Shown: positions 1 through 9,467, counted from the first letter of the stretch. The stretch is 64,000 nt of DNA from Caproiciproducens sp. CPB-2 (GCF_036287215.1 NZ_CP142860.1:1364001-1428000); one strand, 5' to 3'. Made by a program: numbers and translations. The notes: generated from the letters alone by a model not told the origin.

Positions 1-1295
1 TGGACCCGGATGTGCCGGGGAAGGATATGACCCCGCTCTTCGACGCCATCCTTCAGTATATCCCCGCGCCGCAGGGCGATCTGAACGGGCCGACACAGGT
101 CCTGTTTTCCAATATCGACTACGACGACTACGTCGGCAGGATCGGGATCGGGCGCGTGGAGCGCGGCGAGGTCCACAGCGGGGAAAACGTCGTCCTTTGC
201 TGCCGTGACGGCGAGCAGAAGAATGTAAAGGTTGCCAAGCTGTATCAGTTTGAGGGCCTGAAGCGGGTGGAGGTGCAGGAAGCCAAGCTGGGCGATCTGG
301 TCGCTGTTTCCGGCATTACCAGGCTGAATATCGGGGAAACCGCCTGCGCACCGGACTGTATTGAGCCGCTGCCCTTCGTTAAGATAGACGAGCCCACCGT
401 TTCGATGATGTTCATGGTCAACAACAGCCCGTTCGCCGGAAGAGAGGGCAAATACGTCACTTCGCGCAACCTGCGCGACCGCCTCTTTAAAGAGGTGGAA
501 ACCAATGTCGCCATGCGTGTGGAAGAGACCGACTCCGCGGATACCTTTAAGGTGTCCGGGCGCGGCGAGCTGCACCTTTCCATCTTGATCGAGCAGATGC
601 GCCGCCAGAACTACGAGTTTCAGGTTTCCGCGCCGCACGTGATCTATAAGACCATCGACGGGAAAAAATGCGAGCCGATGGAACTGCTCATGATCGAAGT
701 GCCCGACAGCTACGTCGGCGCCGTCATGGAAAAGCTGGGCAACCGCAAGGCCGAACTGCTCAACATGGGTACGCGCGACACTGGCATGACCCATCTCGAG
801 TTCAAGATTCCGGCCCGCTGCCTGATGGGCTACCGTCAGGAATTTTTAACGGACACCAACGGCAACGGAATCATGAACAATGTGTTTGATTCCTATGAGC
901 CGTATAAGGGCGACGTCCAGACGCGCGCGCAGGGTTCGCTGATCGCGCACGAAACCGGCGAGTCCACCGGCTACGGTCTTTTCTACGCGCAGGACCGCGG
1001 CCGCCTGTTTATCGGGCCGGGCGTTGAGGTGTACGAGGGCATGATTGTCGGCGCCAGCCCGAAATCCGACGATATCGTCGTCAATATTTGCAAGAAGAAG
1101 CATGTTACCAATACCCGCGCCTCCGGTTCGGACGATGCTTTGAAGCTCACTCCGCACACGGTTTTAAGTCTGGAACAGAGCCTTGAGTTTATCCGCAACG
1201 ATGAACTGGTCGAGGTGACGCCAAAAAGCATCCGCATGCGTAAGATGGTACTGAGCAAAGAGCTTCGGATGAAACAGGCGAGTAAAAATAAATGA
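1..1295 (+). CDS. typA: Ribosome-associated GTPase TypA/BipA, C-terminal part (5' end outside window)
   Basis: The reading frame is open from the first bases of the window (codons in phase with base 3) to TGA at 1293-1295, so this is a truncated view of a longer gene. The roughly 430 residues seen cover the beta-barrel domain II (VGRIGIGRVERGEV), the EF-G-like domain III (SGRGELHLSILIEQMRR), domain V and the TypA-specific C-terminal region ending in a basic tail. The N-terminal GTPase domain lies upstream; the family is usually about 605 residues. TypA is a translational GTPase that binds ribosomes and aids 50S assembly and stress adaptation (family knowledge). The next gene starts 1 nt after the stop, so the two are probably co-transcribed. 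Confidence 0.95.
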   Translation, partial: DPDVPGKDMTPLFDAILQYIPAPQGDLNGPTQVLFSNIDYDDYVGRIGIGRVERGEVHSGENVVLCCRDGEQKNVKVAKLYQFEGLKRVEVQEAKLGDLVAVSGITRLNIGETACAPDCIEPLPFVKIDEPTVSMMFMVNNSPFAGREGKYVTSRNLRDRLFKEVETNVAMRVEETDSADTFKVSGRGELHLSILIEQMRRQNYEFQVSAPHVIYKTIDGKKCEPMELLMIEVPDSYVGAVMEKLGNRKAELLNMGTRDTGMTHLEFKIPARCLMGYRQEFLTDTNGNGIMNNVFDSYEPYKGDVQTRAQGSLIAHETGESTGYGLFYAQDRGRLFIGPGVEVYEGMIVGASPKSDDIVVNICKKKHVTNTRASGSDDALKLTPHTVLSLEQSLEFIRNDELVEVTPKSIRMRKMVLSKELRMKQASKNK

Positions 1296-1296
1296 T

Positions 1297-2178
1297 ATGA
1301 GTTTTGTAATACTTGATTTGGAATGGAACGGAACCTACAACCGCCGGCTCAAGGGCTTTATGAACGAGATCATTGAGTTCGGCGCGGTGAAGGTGGACCG
1401 CGACCTGAACGTAGTCGATACCTTTGAGGCCCTGATCCGTCCGCAGGTCGGCAAGAAAATCAGCGGGAAGATCAAGACGCTGACCAGTATTACCAACGAG
1501 GACCTGAAGGACGGGCTGCAGTTCATGCAGGTTGTGAGCCGGTTCCGGAAATGGGCCGGGGACGCGGTGTTCATGACGTGGGGTACGTCGGATGTCCTTG
1601 CGCTGATTGAAAACTGCCGCTACTTTTGCGGCAACGAGCGTATCCCCTTTTTGAAGCGCTATGTCGATCTTCAGGCCTACTGCGAAAAGAGGCTCGATTA
1701 CGACCCGGCGAAGCAAATGGGCCTGAGTACTTCCGCACAGCTGCTGGATATCGACGAGGATGGCTTTGACCATCACCGTGCTTTGGGAGACAGCCTGCTG
1801 TCTCTGCGATGTTTTCAGAAGCTGTATGCCCCCGGGCAGCTGGAACCGTTTATTCAGGACGCGACAACGGATGAGTTTTACAACCGGATCCTTTTCAAGA
1901 CGCTGATTGTCTGCGATCTGAACAACCCGCTGATCAAACGGAGCGATATGCATTTCAAATGCGATCTCTGCGGAGGGCGGGCGCACAGGACGAGCGAATG
2001 GCAGCTCAAGAACAAGAGCTACCGCGCGGAGTTCATCTGCTGGCACTGTCACCGCAGGTTTTACGGCCGGGTGCAGTTCAAGCTGAAATACGAGGGCATG
2101 GTTGTAAAAAAGACGATCCTTCCGGTCAATGCCGAAAAGGATAAAACGGAGGACGAAGGGCCTCAAGAGGAGAGCTGA
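1297..2178 (+). CDS. DEDDh-type 3'-5' exonuclease with C-terminal zinc ribbon (KapD-like)
   Basis: A 293-residue protein. The N-terminal exonuclease fold shows the DEDDh residues: DLEW near residue 7 (D and E), a central Asp in WGTSDVLAL, and HHRALGDSL near residue 163 (His and Asp). After about residue 215 comes a probable zinc ribbon, with CDLC and CWHC pairs about 25 residues apart. Proteins like this resemble the KapD/ERI-1 exonucleases that trim RNA or DNA 3' ends; the substrate cannot be read from sequence. ATG at 1297 follows the typA stop by 1 nt, suggesting translational coupling. The stop codon lies inside the following terminator hairpin. Confidence 0.85.
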   Translation: MSFVILDLEWNGTYNRRLKGFMNEIIEFGAVKVDRDLNVVDTFEALIRPQVGKKISGKIKTLTSITNEDLKDGLQFMQVVSRFRKWAGDAVFMTWGTSDVLALIENCRYFCGNERIPFLKRYVDLQAYCEKRLDYDPAKQMGLSTSAQLLDIDEDGFDHHRALGDSLLSLRCFQKLYAPGQLEPFIQDATTDEFYNRILFKTLIVCDLNNPLIKRSDMHFKCDLCGGRAHRTSEWQLKNKSYRAEFICWHCHRRFYGRVQFKLKYEGMVVKKTILPVNAEKDKTEDEGPQEES

Positions 2179-2196
2179 AAGCTCTCCTCTTTTTTT
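2166..2196 (+). terminator. Rho-independent terminator after typA-exonuclease pair
   Basis: Perfect 11-bp stem AGAGGAGAGCT (2166-2176) with AGCTCTCCTCT (2180-2190), GAA loop, then a T run. It overlaps the stop codon of the exonuclease gene. Confidence 0.9.
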
Positions 2197-2206
2197 ACGC
2201 CCGGAT

Positions 2207-2235
2207 TTGCATTCCCCTTTTTGTTATGCTAAAAT
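2207..2235 (+). promoter_or_regulatory. Sigma-70-type promoter for pgeF operon
   Basis: TTGCAT (2207-2212), 17-bp spacer, TAAAAT (2230-2235). It follows the terminator directly and lies about 100 nt before the pgeF start, leaving a leader of roughly 90 nt. Confidence 0.55.
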
Positions 2236-2335
2236 CATACTGATTTTTTATGGAATATCCTGAGAGAGCTTTCCCAGCCTGGGCGGGCTCGCATAGACCC
2301 GTTTCAGGCGGGAATAACCAATCTACGGAGGTATT

Positions 2336-3178
2336 ATGAGCGATAACGGTAAAAATATGGAGCTGCGGCAAAAAGACGGTGTTGTCTTTCTGACTTTTCC
2401 CTCTTTTGAAAAATACGGCTTCGTCAATCACGCCTTTTCCACCCGGACCGGCGGTGTGAGCGAAGGGGAATACGCTTCTATGAACCTGAATTTCGGACGG
2501 GGCGACAGCGACGAAAACGTGGTGCGGAATTTTCAGAGGTTTTGTTCCGCGGCGGGCTTCGATTATTCCACGCTGGTTGCGTCGGCCCAGGACCACCACA
2601 CGATTGTGCGCCGGGTGGGGCCGGAACACCGCGGAACAGGCGTCTGGAAGCCGAAGGACAGGAACAGCGTGGACGGACTGATCACCAATGAAACAAACGT
2701 GACCCTGACCACTTTTTACGCCGACTGCGTGCCGCTGTTCTTTCTCGACCCGGAGCGCCGCGCGATCGGCCTTGCCCACGCGGGCTGGCGCGGTACCGTT
2801 GCCAAAATGGGGGCCGAAATGGTCAAAGCCATGGTCCGGGAGTTCGGCAGCAGCCCGAAGGAGCTTCTTGCCGCCGTCGGGCCGTCCATCGGCCCATGCT
2901 GCTTTGAGGTGGATGCCCCAGTTTACAGGGAATTTGCCGCGCTGACCGAAATCCGTCCGCACGAATTCATCGTTGAGAAAGGCGGGGGAAAATATATGAT
3001 CGATTTATGGGAGGCCAACCGGCGCATCCTCATGGAAGCGGGCGTGCCCGCACAGAATATCGAGGTGGCGCAGCTCTGCACAAAATGCAACGCGCAGTGG
3101 CTCTGGTCCCACCGGGCCAGCGGGGGAAAACGCGGGGGTCTTGCCGCGATGATGTGCCTGAAGGGGGAAAAAGCATGA
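2336..3178 (+). CDS. pgeF: YfiH/LACC1 family protein (peptidoglycan editing factor PgeF / purine nucleoside phosphorylase)
   Basis: A 280-residue protein, the usual length for the YfiH (DUF152) family. Signature motifs: FSTRTGGVSEGEYASMNL near the N-terminus, QDHHT with the first metal His, ADCVPLFF with the ligand Cys, and HAGWRGT with the last His, which together form the zinc site. Members have been described as purine nucleoside phosphorylases/adenosine deaminases and, in E. coli, as an enzyme that removes mis-incorporated amino acids from cell-wall precursors; sequence alone does not choose. ATG 2336 has GGAGG just upstream. The stop overlaps the next start (ATGA), so it is coupled to the radical SAM gene. 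Confidence 0.88.
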   Translation: MSDNGKNMELRQKDGVVFLTFPSFEKYGFVNHAFSTRTGGVSEGEYASMNLNFGRGDSDENVVRNFQRFCSAAGFDYSTLVASAQDHHTIVRRVGPEHRGTGVWKPKDRNSVDGLITNETNVTLTTFYADCVPLFFLDPERRAIGLAHAGWRGTVAKMGAEMVKAMVREFGSSPKELLAAVGPSIGPCCFEVDAPVYREFAALTEIRPHEFIVEKGGGKYMIDLWEANRRILMEAGVPAQNIEVAQLCTKCNAQWLWSHRASGGKRGGLAAMMCLKGEKA

Positions 3179-4074
3179 CAACGGAGCGTTGTATGCTGTG
3201 TCCGCGCGCCTGCAAAGCCAGACGGACGGAAACCGAAGGAGCCGGGTTCTGCGGGCTGGGGACCGATCCCGTCGTCGCCCGCGCGGCGCTGCATTTTTGG
3301 GAGGAACCCTGTATCAGCGGAAAACGCGGCTCCGGTACGGCCTTTTTTACCGGCTGCTGCCTGAAATGCGTGTTCTGCCAGAATTACCGGATCAGCACCG
3401 AAAAGGCGGTGGGGAAAACAGTCGGTGTAGGGGAACTTGCGGATATTTTCGACCGCCTTGCCGAACAGGGCGCGCACAACCTCAATCTGGTCAGCCCCAC
3501 ACAGTTTGTCCCCGCCGTCATCGAGGCTTTGAAACTCAGAAAATCCCGGATTCCGGTCGTGTACAATTCCGGCGGCTACGAAAGCCTGGAAACGCTGAAG
3601 CTGCTGGAGGGTCTGATCGATATCTATCTTCCCGATCTGAAATACGCGGATGACCCGATTGCCCTGAAATATTCCGGCGCGCCGGACTACGCGGAACGCG
3701 CGAAGGCCTGCGTGCTGGAAATGGCGCGGCAGACCGGCCCGGCCCAATTTGACGACGAGGGGATGATGACGCGCGGCACGATCGTGCGGCACCTGATTCT
3801 GCCGGGCAATACGCGCAATTCCCTTGCCGTTCTGGACTGGCTGGGCGAAAATCTGCCGGACGGGGCGCTTGTCAGCCTGATGGCGCAGTATGTGCCCTGC
3901 GGAAAAGCGGCGGATTACCCCGAAATCAACCGCAGAATCACAAAACGGGAATATCAAAAGGTTCAGGAGCATCTGTTCCGTTTGAATCTGGACGGCTTCG
4001 TGCAGGAAATGGAATCGGCGAGCCGGAGCTTTATTCCTCCTTTTAATCTGGAAGGCGTTTCGGCAGGCTCTTGA
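3175..4074 (+). CDS. Radical SAM protein, PflX/COG1313 family
   Basis: A 299-residue protein starting at the ATG that overlaps the pgeF stop. An N-terminal Cys pair (CMLCPRAC) precedes the radical SAM cluster motif CxxxCxxC (C-CLK-C-VF-C) near residue 64, followed by the SAM-binding strand region LNLVSPTQF. This matches COG1313 (PflX-like), related to glycyl-radical activases, but members lack an assigned substrate. The short extra Cys motif at the N-terminus is typical of the family. Upstream in-frame codons exist but would lie deep inside pgeF, so the coupled ATG is preferred. Confidence 0.85.
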   Translation: MTTERCMLCPRACKARRTETEGAGFCGLGTDPVVARAALHFWEEPCISGKRGSGTAFFTGCCLKCVFCQNYRISTEKAVGKTVGVGELADIFDRLAEQGAHNLNLVSPTQFVPAVIEALKLRKSRIPVVYNSGGYESLETLKLLEGLIDIYLPDLKYADDPIALKYSGAPDYAERAKACVLEMARQTGPAQFDDEGMMTRGTIVRHLILPGNTRNSLAVLDWLGENLPDGALVSLMAQYVPCGKAADYPEINRRITKREYQKVQEHLFRLNLDGFVQEMESASRSFIPPFNLEGVSAGS

Positions 4075-4099
4075 CAAACGGAAAGCGTCGTTGTAAACT
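4071..4099 (+). promoter_or_regulatory. Promoter for hemolysin III family gene
   Basis: TTGACA (4071-4076), 17-bp spacer, TAAACT (4094-4099). The -35 box overlaps the stop codon of the radical SAM gene. Confidence 0.5.
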
Positions 4100-4133
4100 G
4101 TTATATAGTTTTTAATACTACATAAAATAATTT

Positions 4134-4838
4134 ATGATAGAAGTTGATATTATGAACGATAACAGTATGAGCAAATCCGAATGGAGGACCGCACGCCGCA
4201 AAGAGCTGGAGCTTCCCAGTTATACCATGACGGAAGAAGTGATCAACGCTGCCACGCACGGGGTCGGGGCCGGTCTTGCGATAGCGGGCTTTGCTGCGCT
4301 CCTGGTCAACGGGCACCCCGATCCGCTGACGCTTGCTGCGGATTCCGTTTTCGGCGTAACCATGATCCTGCTGTATACGGTTTCCACGCTTTATCATGCG
4401 CTCGGGGTCTGCCCGGGAAAAAAAATCTGCCAGATACTCGACCATTGCACCATTTTTCTTTTGATTGCGGGAACCTACACGCCGATTTCGCTGCTGTGCT
4501 TCGGCGGGGTTACGGGCTGGGTCATGTTTTCGATTGTCTGGACAGTGGCCGTTGTCGGCATCGTGCTCAACGCGATCGATCTCAAGCGCTTCAAAACGTT
4601 TTCCATGATTTGTTATCTGGCCCTCGGCTGGCTTGTGATCTTCTTTTTCAAGCCGCTGCTCACGCACCTTGACCCGGGCGCTATTTTTGACCTGATTGCC
4701 GGCGGCGTGTTTTACACAGTCGGCGCGGTGATTTACGGAGTGGGGAAAAAAGTCAAGTATATGCACTCCGTGTGGCATTTGTTTGTGCTTGGGGGAACCA
4801 TTTTTCATTATTTGGTCATTTATCATATTTCCGTATAA
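4134..4838 (+). CDS. Hemolysin III / PAQR family membrane protein
   Basis: A 234-residue, seven-membrane-segment protein. Family hallmarks are the conserved His and acidic residues facing the membrane core: NAATHGVGAG, STLYHA, DHCTIFLLIAGTYTPI and, near the C-terminus, HSVWHLFVLGGTIFHY. The family (YqfA/TrhA, related to PAQR receptors) probably binds zinc and affects membrane energy homeostasis; hemolysis is not a safe functional claim. ATG at 4134 and at 4152 are both possible and neither has a strong ribosome site; the second leaves a 228-residue protein with a family-like start. It stands as a single gene behind its own promoter. Confidence 0.85.
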   Translation: MIEVDIMNDNSMSKSEWRTARRKELELPSYTMTEEVINAATHGVGAGLAIAGFAALLVNGHPDPLTLAADSVFGVTMILLYTVSTLYHALGVCPGKKICQILDHCTIFLLIAGTYTPISLLCFGGVTGWVMFSIVWTVAVVGIVLNAIDLKRFKTFSMICYLALGWLVIFFFKPLLTHLDPGAIFDLIAGGVFYTVGAVIYGVGKKVKYMHSVWHLFVLGGTIFHYLVIYHISV

Positions 4839-4927
4839 ATTTGTTTACAAATCGTATCACATTTTCCTCTTTTTCTGCGATATAATGAATACACAGAATA
4901 CAATCGCAGCATGAAGAGGTGACGCAA

Positions 4928-5866
4928 TTGGATATTGTAGAAAGACAGATGTCTTTTGATTCCTGTGCAGATGACGAAAGGATTTTTGCACGGATTATGG
5001 AGCCTGCCGATCAGGCGGATGTCCGGGCTGTGCTGCAGATTGCTCATGGAATGGCGGAGCACAGCCTCCTTTACATGGATTTTGCCCGCCAAATGGCTAA
5101 AGGCGGCTACGCCGTGGCCATCAACGATCATCTTGGCCACGGAAAATCGGTTTCGGCTGGCGGGGCGTACGGTTATTTCGGCAAAGGCGGCTGTCAGAAC
5201 CTTGTAAAAGACATGCATAAGCTGTATGCCCTGATCCGCAAGGATTATCCCGATGTGCCGTATGTGCTGATGGGACACAGCATGGGTTCTTTTCTGGCCC
5301 GTTCCTACGCCGCCCAATACGGCGAGGAGCTGGACGGGGTGATTTATATGGGTACCTGCGGCAGTCCCGGCTCGGGGGTGCTTACCGCCCAGAAACGGCT
5401 CGGCGATGCCATTGTCAAAAAGAAGGGCGAAAAAAGCCACGATCCGCTTTTTGCAAAGCTTTCCACCGTGAAATACAACAAGGCCTTTGCGCCGTTTATG
5501 ACGCCGAACGACTGGATTTCGCGCGATGAGGCCGAGGTGGAGAAATATACGAAAGACCCGCTCTGCGGGTTTGACCTGACTGTTTCCGGCTACCGGGATA
5601 TCGTTTACCTGCAGGCCGAAATCAGTTCTTCCCGCTGGTTTAAGAAGATGCCGAAAATTCCCATTTTGCTGCTGTCGGGCGAAAAAGACCCCGTCGGCGA
5701 TTTTGGAAAAGGGGTCAAACAGGTTGCGGCAAGGCTCAGGAGAACCGGCCACGATGTCCGCCTGGTTCTATATCCCGGGGCGCGTCACGCGCTTCTGAGC
5801 GAAACCAATAAACAGGAAGTCTATGGTGAAATAGAAAACTTTCTTGTGTCCGTAACAAAAAAATAA
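4928..5866 (+). CDS. Alpha/beta hydrolase (monoacylglycerol lipase-like, serine aminopeptidase S33 fold)
   Basis: About 312 residues. The nucleophile elbow GHSMGS, the acid Asp in SGEKDPVGD and the His in GARHALLSE form a catalytic triad in the expected order. HGMAEHS near residue 40 and NDHLGHGKS are typical of the monoglyceride-lipase/lysophospholipase branch, so the likely substrate is an acylglycerol or lysophospholipid in the cytoplasm. No signal peptide. AGAGGTG at 4915-4921 points to the TTG at 4928 as start; a GTG at 4919 in the same frame would overlap that ribosome site. A TATAAT at 4881-4886 may be the -10 box, but I see no convincing -35. Confidence 0.82.
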   Translation: MDIVERQMSFDSCADDERIFARIMEPADQADVRAVLQIAHGMAEHSLLYMDFARQMAKGGYAVAINDHLGHGKSVSAGGAYGYFGKGGCQNLVKDMHKLYALIRKDYPDVPYVLMGHSMGSFLARSYAAQYGEELDGVIYMGTCGSPGSGVLTAQKRLGDAIVKKKGEKSHDPLFAKLSTVKYNKAFAPFMTPNDWISRDEAEVEKYTKDPLCGFDLTVSGYRDIVYLQAEISSSRWFKKMPKIPILLLSGEKDPVGDFGKGVKQVAARLRRTGHDVRLVLYPGARHALLSETNKQEVYGEIENFLVSVTKK

Positions 5867-5876
5867 ACTCCCAAAG

Positions 5877-5913
5877 GAAACAGGGCAAAGCCAACGCTTT
5901 GCCCTGTCCTTTT
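5877..5913 (+). terminator. Rho-independent terminator after hydrolase gene
   Basis: 11-bp stem CAGGGCAAAGC (5881-5891) with GCTTTGCCCTG (5896-5906), loop CAAC, then TCCTTTT; flanking AAAGGA and TCCTTTT extend the pairing. Confidence 0.85.
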
Positions 5914-5963
5914 GTGATATCTGCCGGTCGTGCTCCATATATTTCCATAGGAGGAGAATTCCT

Positions 5964-6836
5964 ATGTTTGTAACTGTCCGCATGAACCGCAGGCTGTCCC
6001 TGATGTTATTTACCACGGCGGCCATTGTGCTGATCATCGCCTTCGGCGCGGTGAACCCCGCCAAAGCGACGGATAACGGCAAGGGGATCAAGTTGCCTGT
6101 CCTGATGTATCACAGTATGCTGAAAGATAAATCCTATCAGGGAGTGTATGTCATTTCACCGGATCTCTTTGAAAAAGATCTCCAGTATCTCCGGAAAAAA
6201 GGCTATACGGCGGTTGACGTACAGGATTTGCTGGATTATGTAAACCAGAAGAAGCCGCTGCCGTCCAAGCCCGTGATGATCACGTTTGACGACGGGTACT
6301 ACAACAATTATCTCTACGCTTATCCTCTCGTTAAAAAATACAATATGAAAATGGTGCTTTCCCCAATCGGCTACTATACCGACCTGTTTTCCGACAGCGT
6401 CAGCCCGGAGCATGCCAATTATTCACACTGCACCTGGGATGAACTGAATGAAATGATCGCATCCGGCCGTGTGGAAATTCAGAATCATACCTATAATCTT
6501 CATGAAAACAAAAACGGCCGGCTCGGGGCGGGAATGAAACGGGGAGAAAGCGTCAGCAGCTACACCTCCCTTTTGACAGAGGACCTCAGCAAAATGCAGG
6601 GGGAAGTAAAAGAGCATACCGGCCATACTCCCAGCGCGTTTGTTTATCCGTTCGGCGCCATCAGCGGCGCGTCGGTACCGATTATCCGGAAGCTCGGCTT
6701 TCAGGCCAGCCTGACCTGTGAGAGCCGGATGAACTATATTACGGAGGACCCCGAATGCCTTTACGGCCTCGGCAGGTACCTCCGGCCCGGCAAAATGACG
6801 ACGGAGGCCTACTTCCGGAAAATCAAACTGGAATGA
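5964..6836 (+). CDS. Membrane-anchored polysaccharide deacetylase (NodB domain)
   Basis: A 290-residue protein. Residues about 12-30 form a hydrophobic signal/anchor, so the enzyme faces outside. The NodB deacetylase core starts near residue 45 (LPVLMYHSM); TFDDGY supplies the catalytic base and metal Asp, NHTYNLH the metal His pair, and YPFG the substrate groove. The lineage commonly deacetylates peptidoglycan or a surface polysaccharide; the substrate is not resolved here. ATG 5964 has an excellent AGGAGGAG site at 5950-5957. The gene is convergent with the following P-type ATPase gene, with only 3 nt between the stops. Confidence 0.88.
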   Translation: MFVTVRMNRRLSLMLFTTAAIVLIIAFGAVNPAKATDNGKGIKLPVLMYHSMLKDKSYQGVYVISPDLFEKDLQYLRKKGYTAVDVQDLLDYVNQKKPLPSKPVMITFDDGYYNNYLYAYPLVKKYNMKMVLSPIGYYTDLFSDSVSPEHANYSHCTWDELNEMIASGRVEIQNHTYNLHENKNGRLGAGMKRGESVSSYTSLLTEDLSKMQGEVKEHTGHTPSAFVYPFGAISGASVPIIRKLGFQASLTCESRMNYITEDPECLYGLGRYLRPGKMTTEAYFRKIKLE

Positions 6837-6839
6837 GGC

Positions 6840-9179
6840 CTAATTTCCGATTTTTTTCATGATCACCTTTTCAATCATATGCAGGATGACGGTCATCAGG
6901 CTTGTGGCCACCAGGAACATGGGCACCAGCACCAGCACCATGGGCAGGGTCAGGTCCACCACGGCAAAAAACGACTGGAAGAAAACCAGCGCAATGATAA
7001 AAGCGGAGGCCATGACGGAAAATAACGCGGCATGCTTCAGGTTGAACGGCATGCAGACTTTAAATAGTGTCATCAGGCCGGTATATCCGGTAATGATCAC
7101 TGCAAGCGTGGAGATTTGCTCCTGTGTAAAATTCAGGAATCCGGAAAGAAGCACGAGCAGAACGATGTTCAGCGCCATTGTCAGCGCGCCCGGCAGCGCT
7201 TTTTTGATCACGTTGACAATAAACCTGCCCCGGATCCGTTCCCGGTTGGGTTCGAGCGCCAGGATAAACGACGGATATCCGATGGTTACGGCGTTAATCA
7301 GCGTAAACTGAATCGGCTGGAAAGGGTAGTCGCAGCTGCAAAAAATGAACAGCACCGCGATGATCGCGGAAAATATCGCTTTTACAAGAAACAGGGAGGC
7401 CGAGCGCTGCAGGTTGTTGATGGAGCGGCGCCCCTCGTTGACAATGCGGGGCATGCTTGAGAAATCCGAATCCAGAAGAACCACCTGCGAAACCGTTTTG
7501 GAAGCGTCGCTGCCGGAGGCCATCGCGATGCTGCAGTCGCTTTCCTTTAAAGCAAGCACGTCGTTCACGCCGTCGCCGGTCATGGCGACCGTGCGTCCCC
7601 GCCCTTTTAATGCTTTGATCAGGTCGAGCTTCTGCTGCGGCGTAACGCGCCCGAATACGGAGTATCTCGCCGACGCTTCCTTCAGCTCTTCATCGGTTTT
7701 CAGCGTGGTCGCGTCAATATAGCTGTCGGCCTTTCTCAGCCCGGCCTTTTTGGCGATATTGGCGACCGTGACCGCGTTGTCGCCGGAAATCACTTTCAGA
7801 TCGACGCCCTGGGAAGAAAAATATTCCAGGGTTTTCTTTGCGTTCCTGCGGATTCTGTCGCTCAGGAGGATCAGCGCAAGGGGAGAGATGTCGGCGGGCA
7901 GTACGCCGCTGCCGTCCAGCGGATGTTTGCTGTGGGCCAGAAGCAGCACGCGCTGCCCCCGGGAGGAATATTTTTCAACCTCCGGCCTGATCTGCTCAAA
8001 GCCGTCCTTCAGGATAAACTCGCCCGCGCCCACAAGAAAGCTGCCCGCTTCCTGAAAGCTCGCCCCGCTCCATTTTCGAGCGGAAGAAAACGCGACCGTA
8101 TTTGTGCATTTCCACGCGGGGGGCTTGCGGTCCAGCGCCTTCAGAGCGTTGGAGGTCGGATTGTCGTCATTGACCGCCTTCATCACCGCGGTGATCGCGT
8201 CCCCGGCCTCCTGACGGGAGATGTCGCACAGGGGGACAACAGCGTCCACCTGCATGGTTCCCTCCGTAATGGTTCCCGTTTTGTCCAGGCAGAGCGTATC
8301 GACGCGGGCGAGGGTCTCAATGGAATAGAGATCCTGCACCAATGCTTTGTGGCGGGCCAGGCGCAGCACGCTCACCGCCAGCACGACGCTGGTCAGAAGG
8401 ACAAGCCCTTCCGGAATCATGCCGATCAGCGCGGCCACGGTGCTGACGACCGCGCGGTTGAAGGGTTGTCCCGAAATGTAGATTTGTTTGTAAAACAGCA
8501 TCAGGCCGATCGGGATAATGGAAAACCCGGTGTATTTGATGATTTTATTGATCCATGTCATGATTTCGGAATTCGGCTTTTTCAGGTATTTGGCGCTTTG
8601 CGTAATTTTTGCCGCGTAATTTTCGGCTCCGATATGTTCGACCTTCGCAAGGCAGCTTCCGCTCCCGATAAAGCTTCCGCTCAGAAGATGGTCGCCGCTT
8701 TTTTTGACGATCAGGTCGGCTTCGCCCGTAATCAGCGCTTCGTTGACCTCGCATTCGCCGTCCGCGATCACACAGTCGGCGCAGACCTGATTTCCGGAGG
8801 AAAGCACCATCATATCGTCCAGCACCAGCTCGCTGACGGGAAGGTCCCGCTTGACGCCGCCGCGCAGAACATGCGCTTTCGGCGCGGCGATCAGCTTCAG
8901 CCGGTCGATCGTCTTTTTTGCCTTGATTTCCTGAATGGTCCCGATCAGGATGTTCGAAAAAATGACGCCCATAAACAGCAGGTTCTTGTAGGAACCCACC
9001 ATTAAAATCAAGCCCGCGAGAATTGCATTTACTATATTGAAGGGCGTGATCAGGTTGCCGTGAATAATTTGTCCGACCGTTTTGGTTTTTATTTCCTCTG
9101 TGCCGTTTACCAGACCCTGCCGGCGCCGCGCTTCCGCTTCTTCTTCCGAAAGCCCGGAAATTTTGCTTGCATCCATCAT
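6840..9179 (-). CDS. P-type cation-transporting ATPase (CtpE/Exp7-like)
   Basis: A 779-residue P-type ATPase. It shows the actuator loop (ITGEAD), the ion-pathway motif IPEGLVLLTS in the fourth membrane helix, the phosphorylation site CLDKTGTITEG near residue 296, and the hinge motif TGDGVNDVLALKESD near 535, then a block of C-terminal membrane helices. The PEGL helix and short N-terminus resemble the CtpE/Exp7 group linked to calcium uptake in actinobacteria and streptococci; this ion assignment is by resemblance only. Two adjacent ATGs (9179, 9176) follow a GGGGAT site. A TATAAT (reverse strand, 9219-9224) upstream may be its -10 box. Confidence 0.88.
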   Translation of the reverse strand: MMDASKISGLSEEEAEARRRQGLVNGTEEIKTKTVGQIIHGNLITPFNIVNAILAGLILMVGSYKNLLFMGVIFSNILIGTIQEIKAKKTIDRLKLIAAPKAHVLRGGVKRDLPVSELVLDDMMVLSSGNQVCADCVIADGECEVNEALITGEADLIVKKSGDHLLSGSFIGSGSCLAKVEHIGAENYAAKITQSAKYLKKPNSEIMTWINKIIKYTGFSIIPIGLMLFYKQIYISGQPFNRAVVSTVAALIGMIPEGLVLLTSVVLAVSVLRLARHKALVQDLYSIETLARVDTLCLDKTGTITEGTMQVDAVVPLCDISRQEAGDAITAVMKAVNDDNPTSNALKALDRKPPAWKCTNTVAFSSARKWSGASFQEAGSFLVGAGEFILKDGFEQIRPEVEKYSSRGQRVLLLAHSKHPLDGSGVLPADISPLALILLSDRIRRNAKKTLEYFSSQGVDLKVISGDNAVTVANIAKKAGLRKADSYIDATTLKTDEELKEASARYSVFGRVTPQQKLDLIKALKGRGRTVAMTGDGVNDVLALKESDCSIAMASGSDASKTVSQVVLLDSDFSSMPRIVNEGRRSINNLQRSASLFLVKAIFSAIIAVLFIFCSCDYPFQPIQFTLINAVTIGYPSFILALEPNRERIRGRFIVNVIKKALPGALTMALNIVLLVLLSGFLNFTQEQISTLAVIITGYTGLMTLFKVCMPFNLKHAALFSVMASAFIIALVFFQSFFAVVDLTLPMVLVLVPMFLVATSLMTVILHMIEKVIMKKIGN

Positions 9180-9351
9180 GAATTTATCCCCGTCCGTGTA
9201 TTAATCTTAATGAAATTCATTATACTATAGTCAGCCGCTTTTTTGTCATTGTAATAAATATTTGAAAAAAACTTCAAAATTTCGCAACAATTTCCGTCGA
9301 AATCACCAAATTGTGATTTGGCCAAGCGGGATATTCGATTGATATTTTACC

Positions 9352-9380
9352 TTGTTTCGTATTTGCATTATGAGTATAAT
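9352..9380 (+). promoter_or_regulatory. Promoter for O-antigen-ligase-like gene
   Basis: TTGTTT (9352-9357), exact 17-bp spacer, TATAAT (9375-9380), in the 219-nt gap between divergent genes. Confidence 0.6.
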
Positions 9381-9467
9381 TAAGCGGTATAAGATATCGT
9401 GGATGAATTGGGTCCACCGTTTAACAGTGTAGGAATATGTGAAGAAAGGGGTCTGGCCCTTATCAGC

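Noticed and set aside
7923..9005. Long plus-strand frame of 360 codons opposite the CtpE-like ATPase
   Set aside because: It is an antisense shadow in GC-rich coding DNA: His/Arg/Gln-rich, no ribosome site, no domain. Similar long antisense frames (such as 10706-12574) were left out for the same reason.
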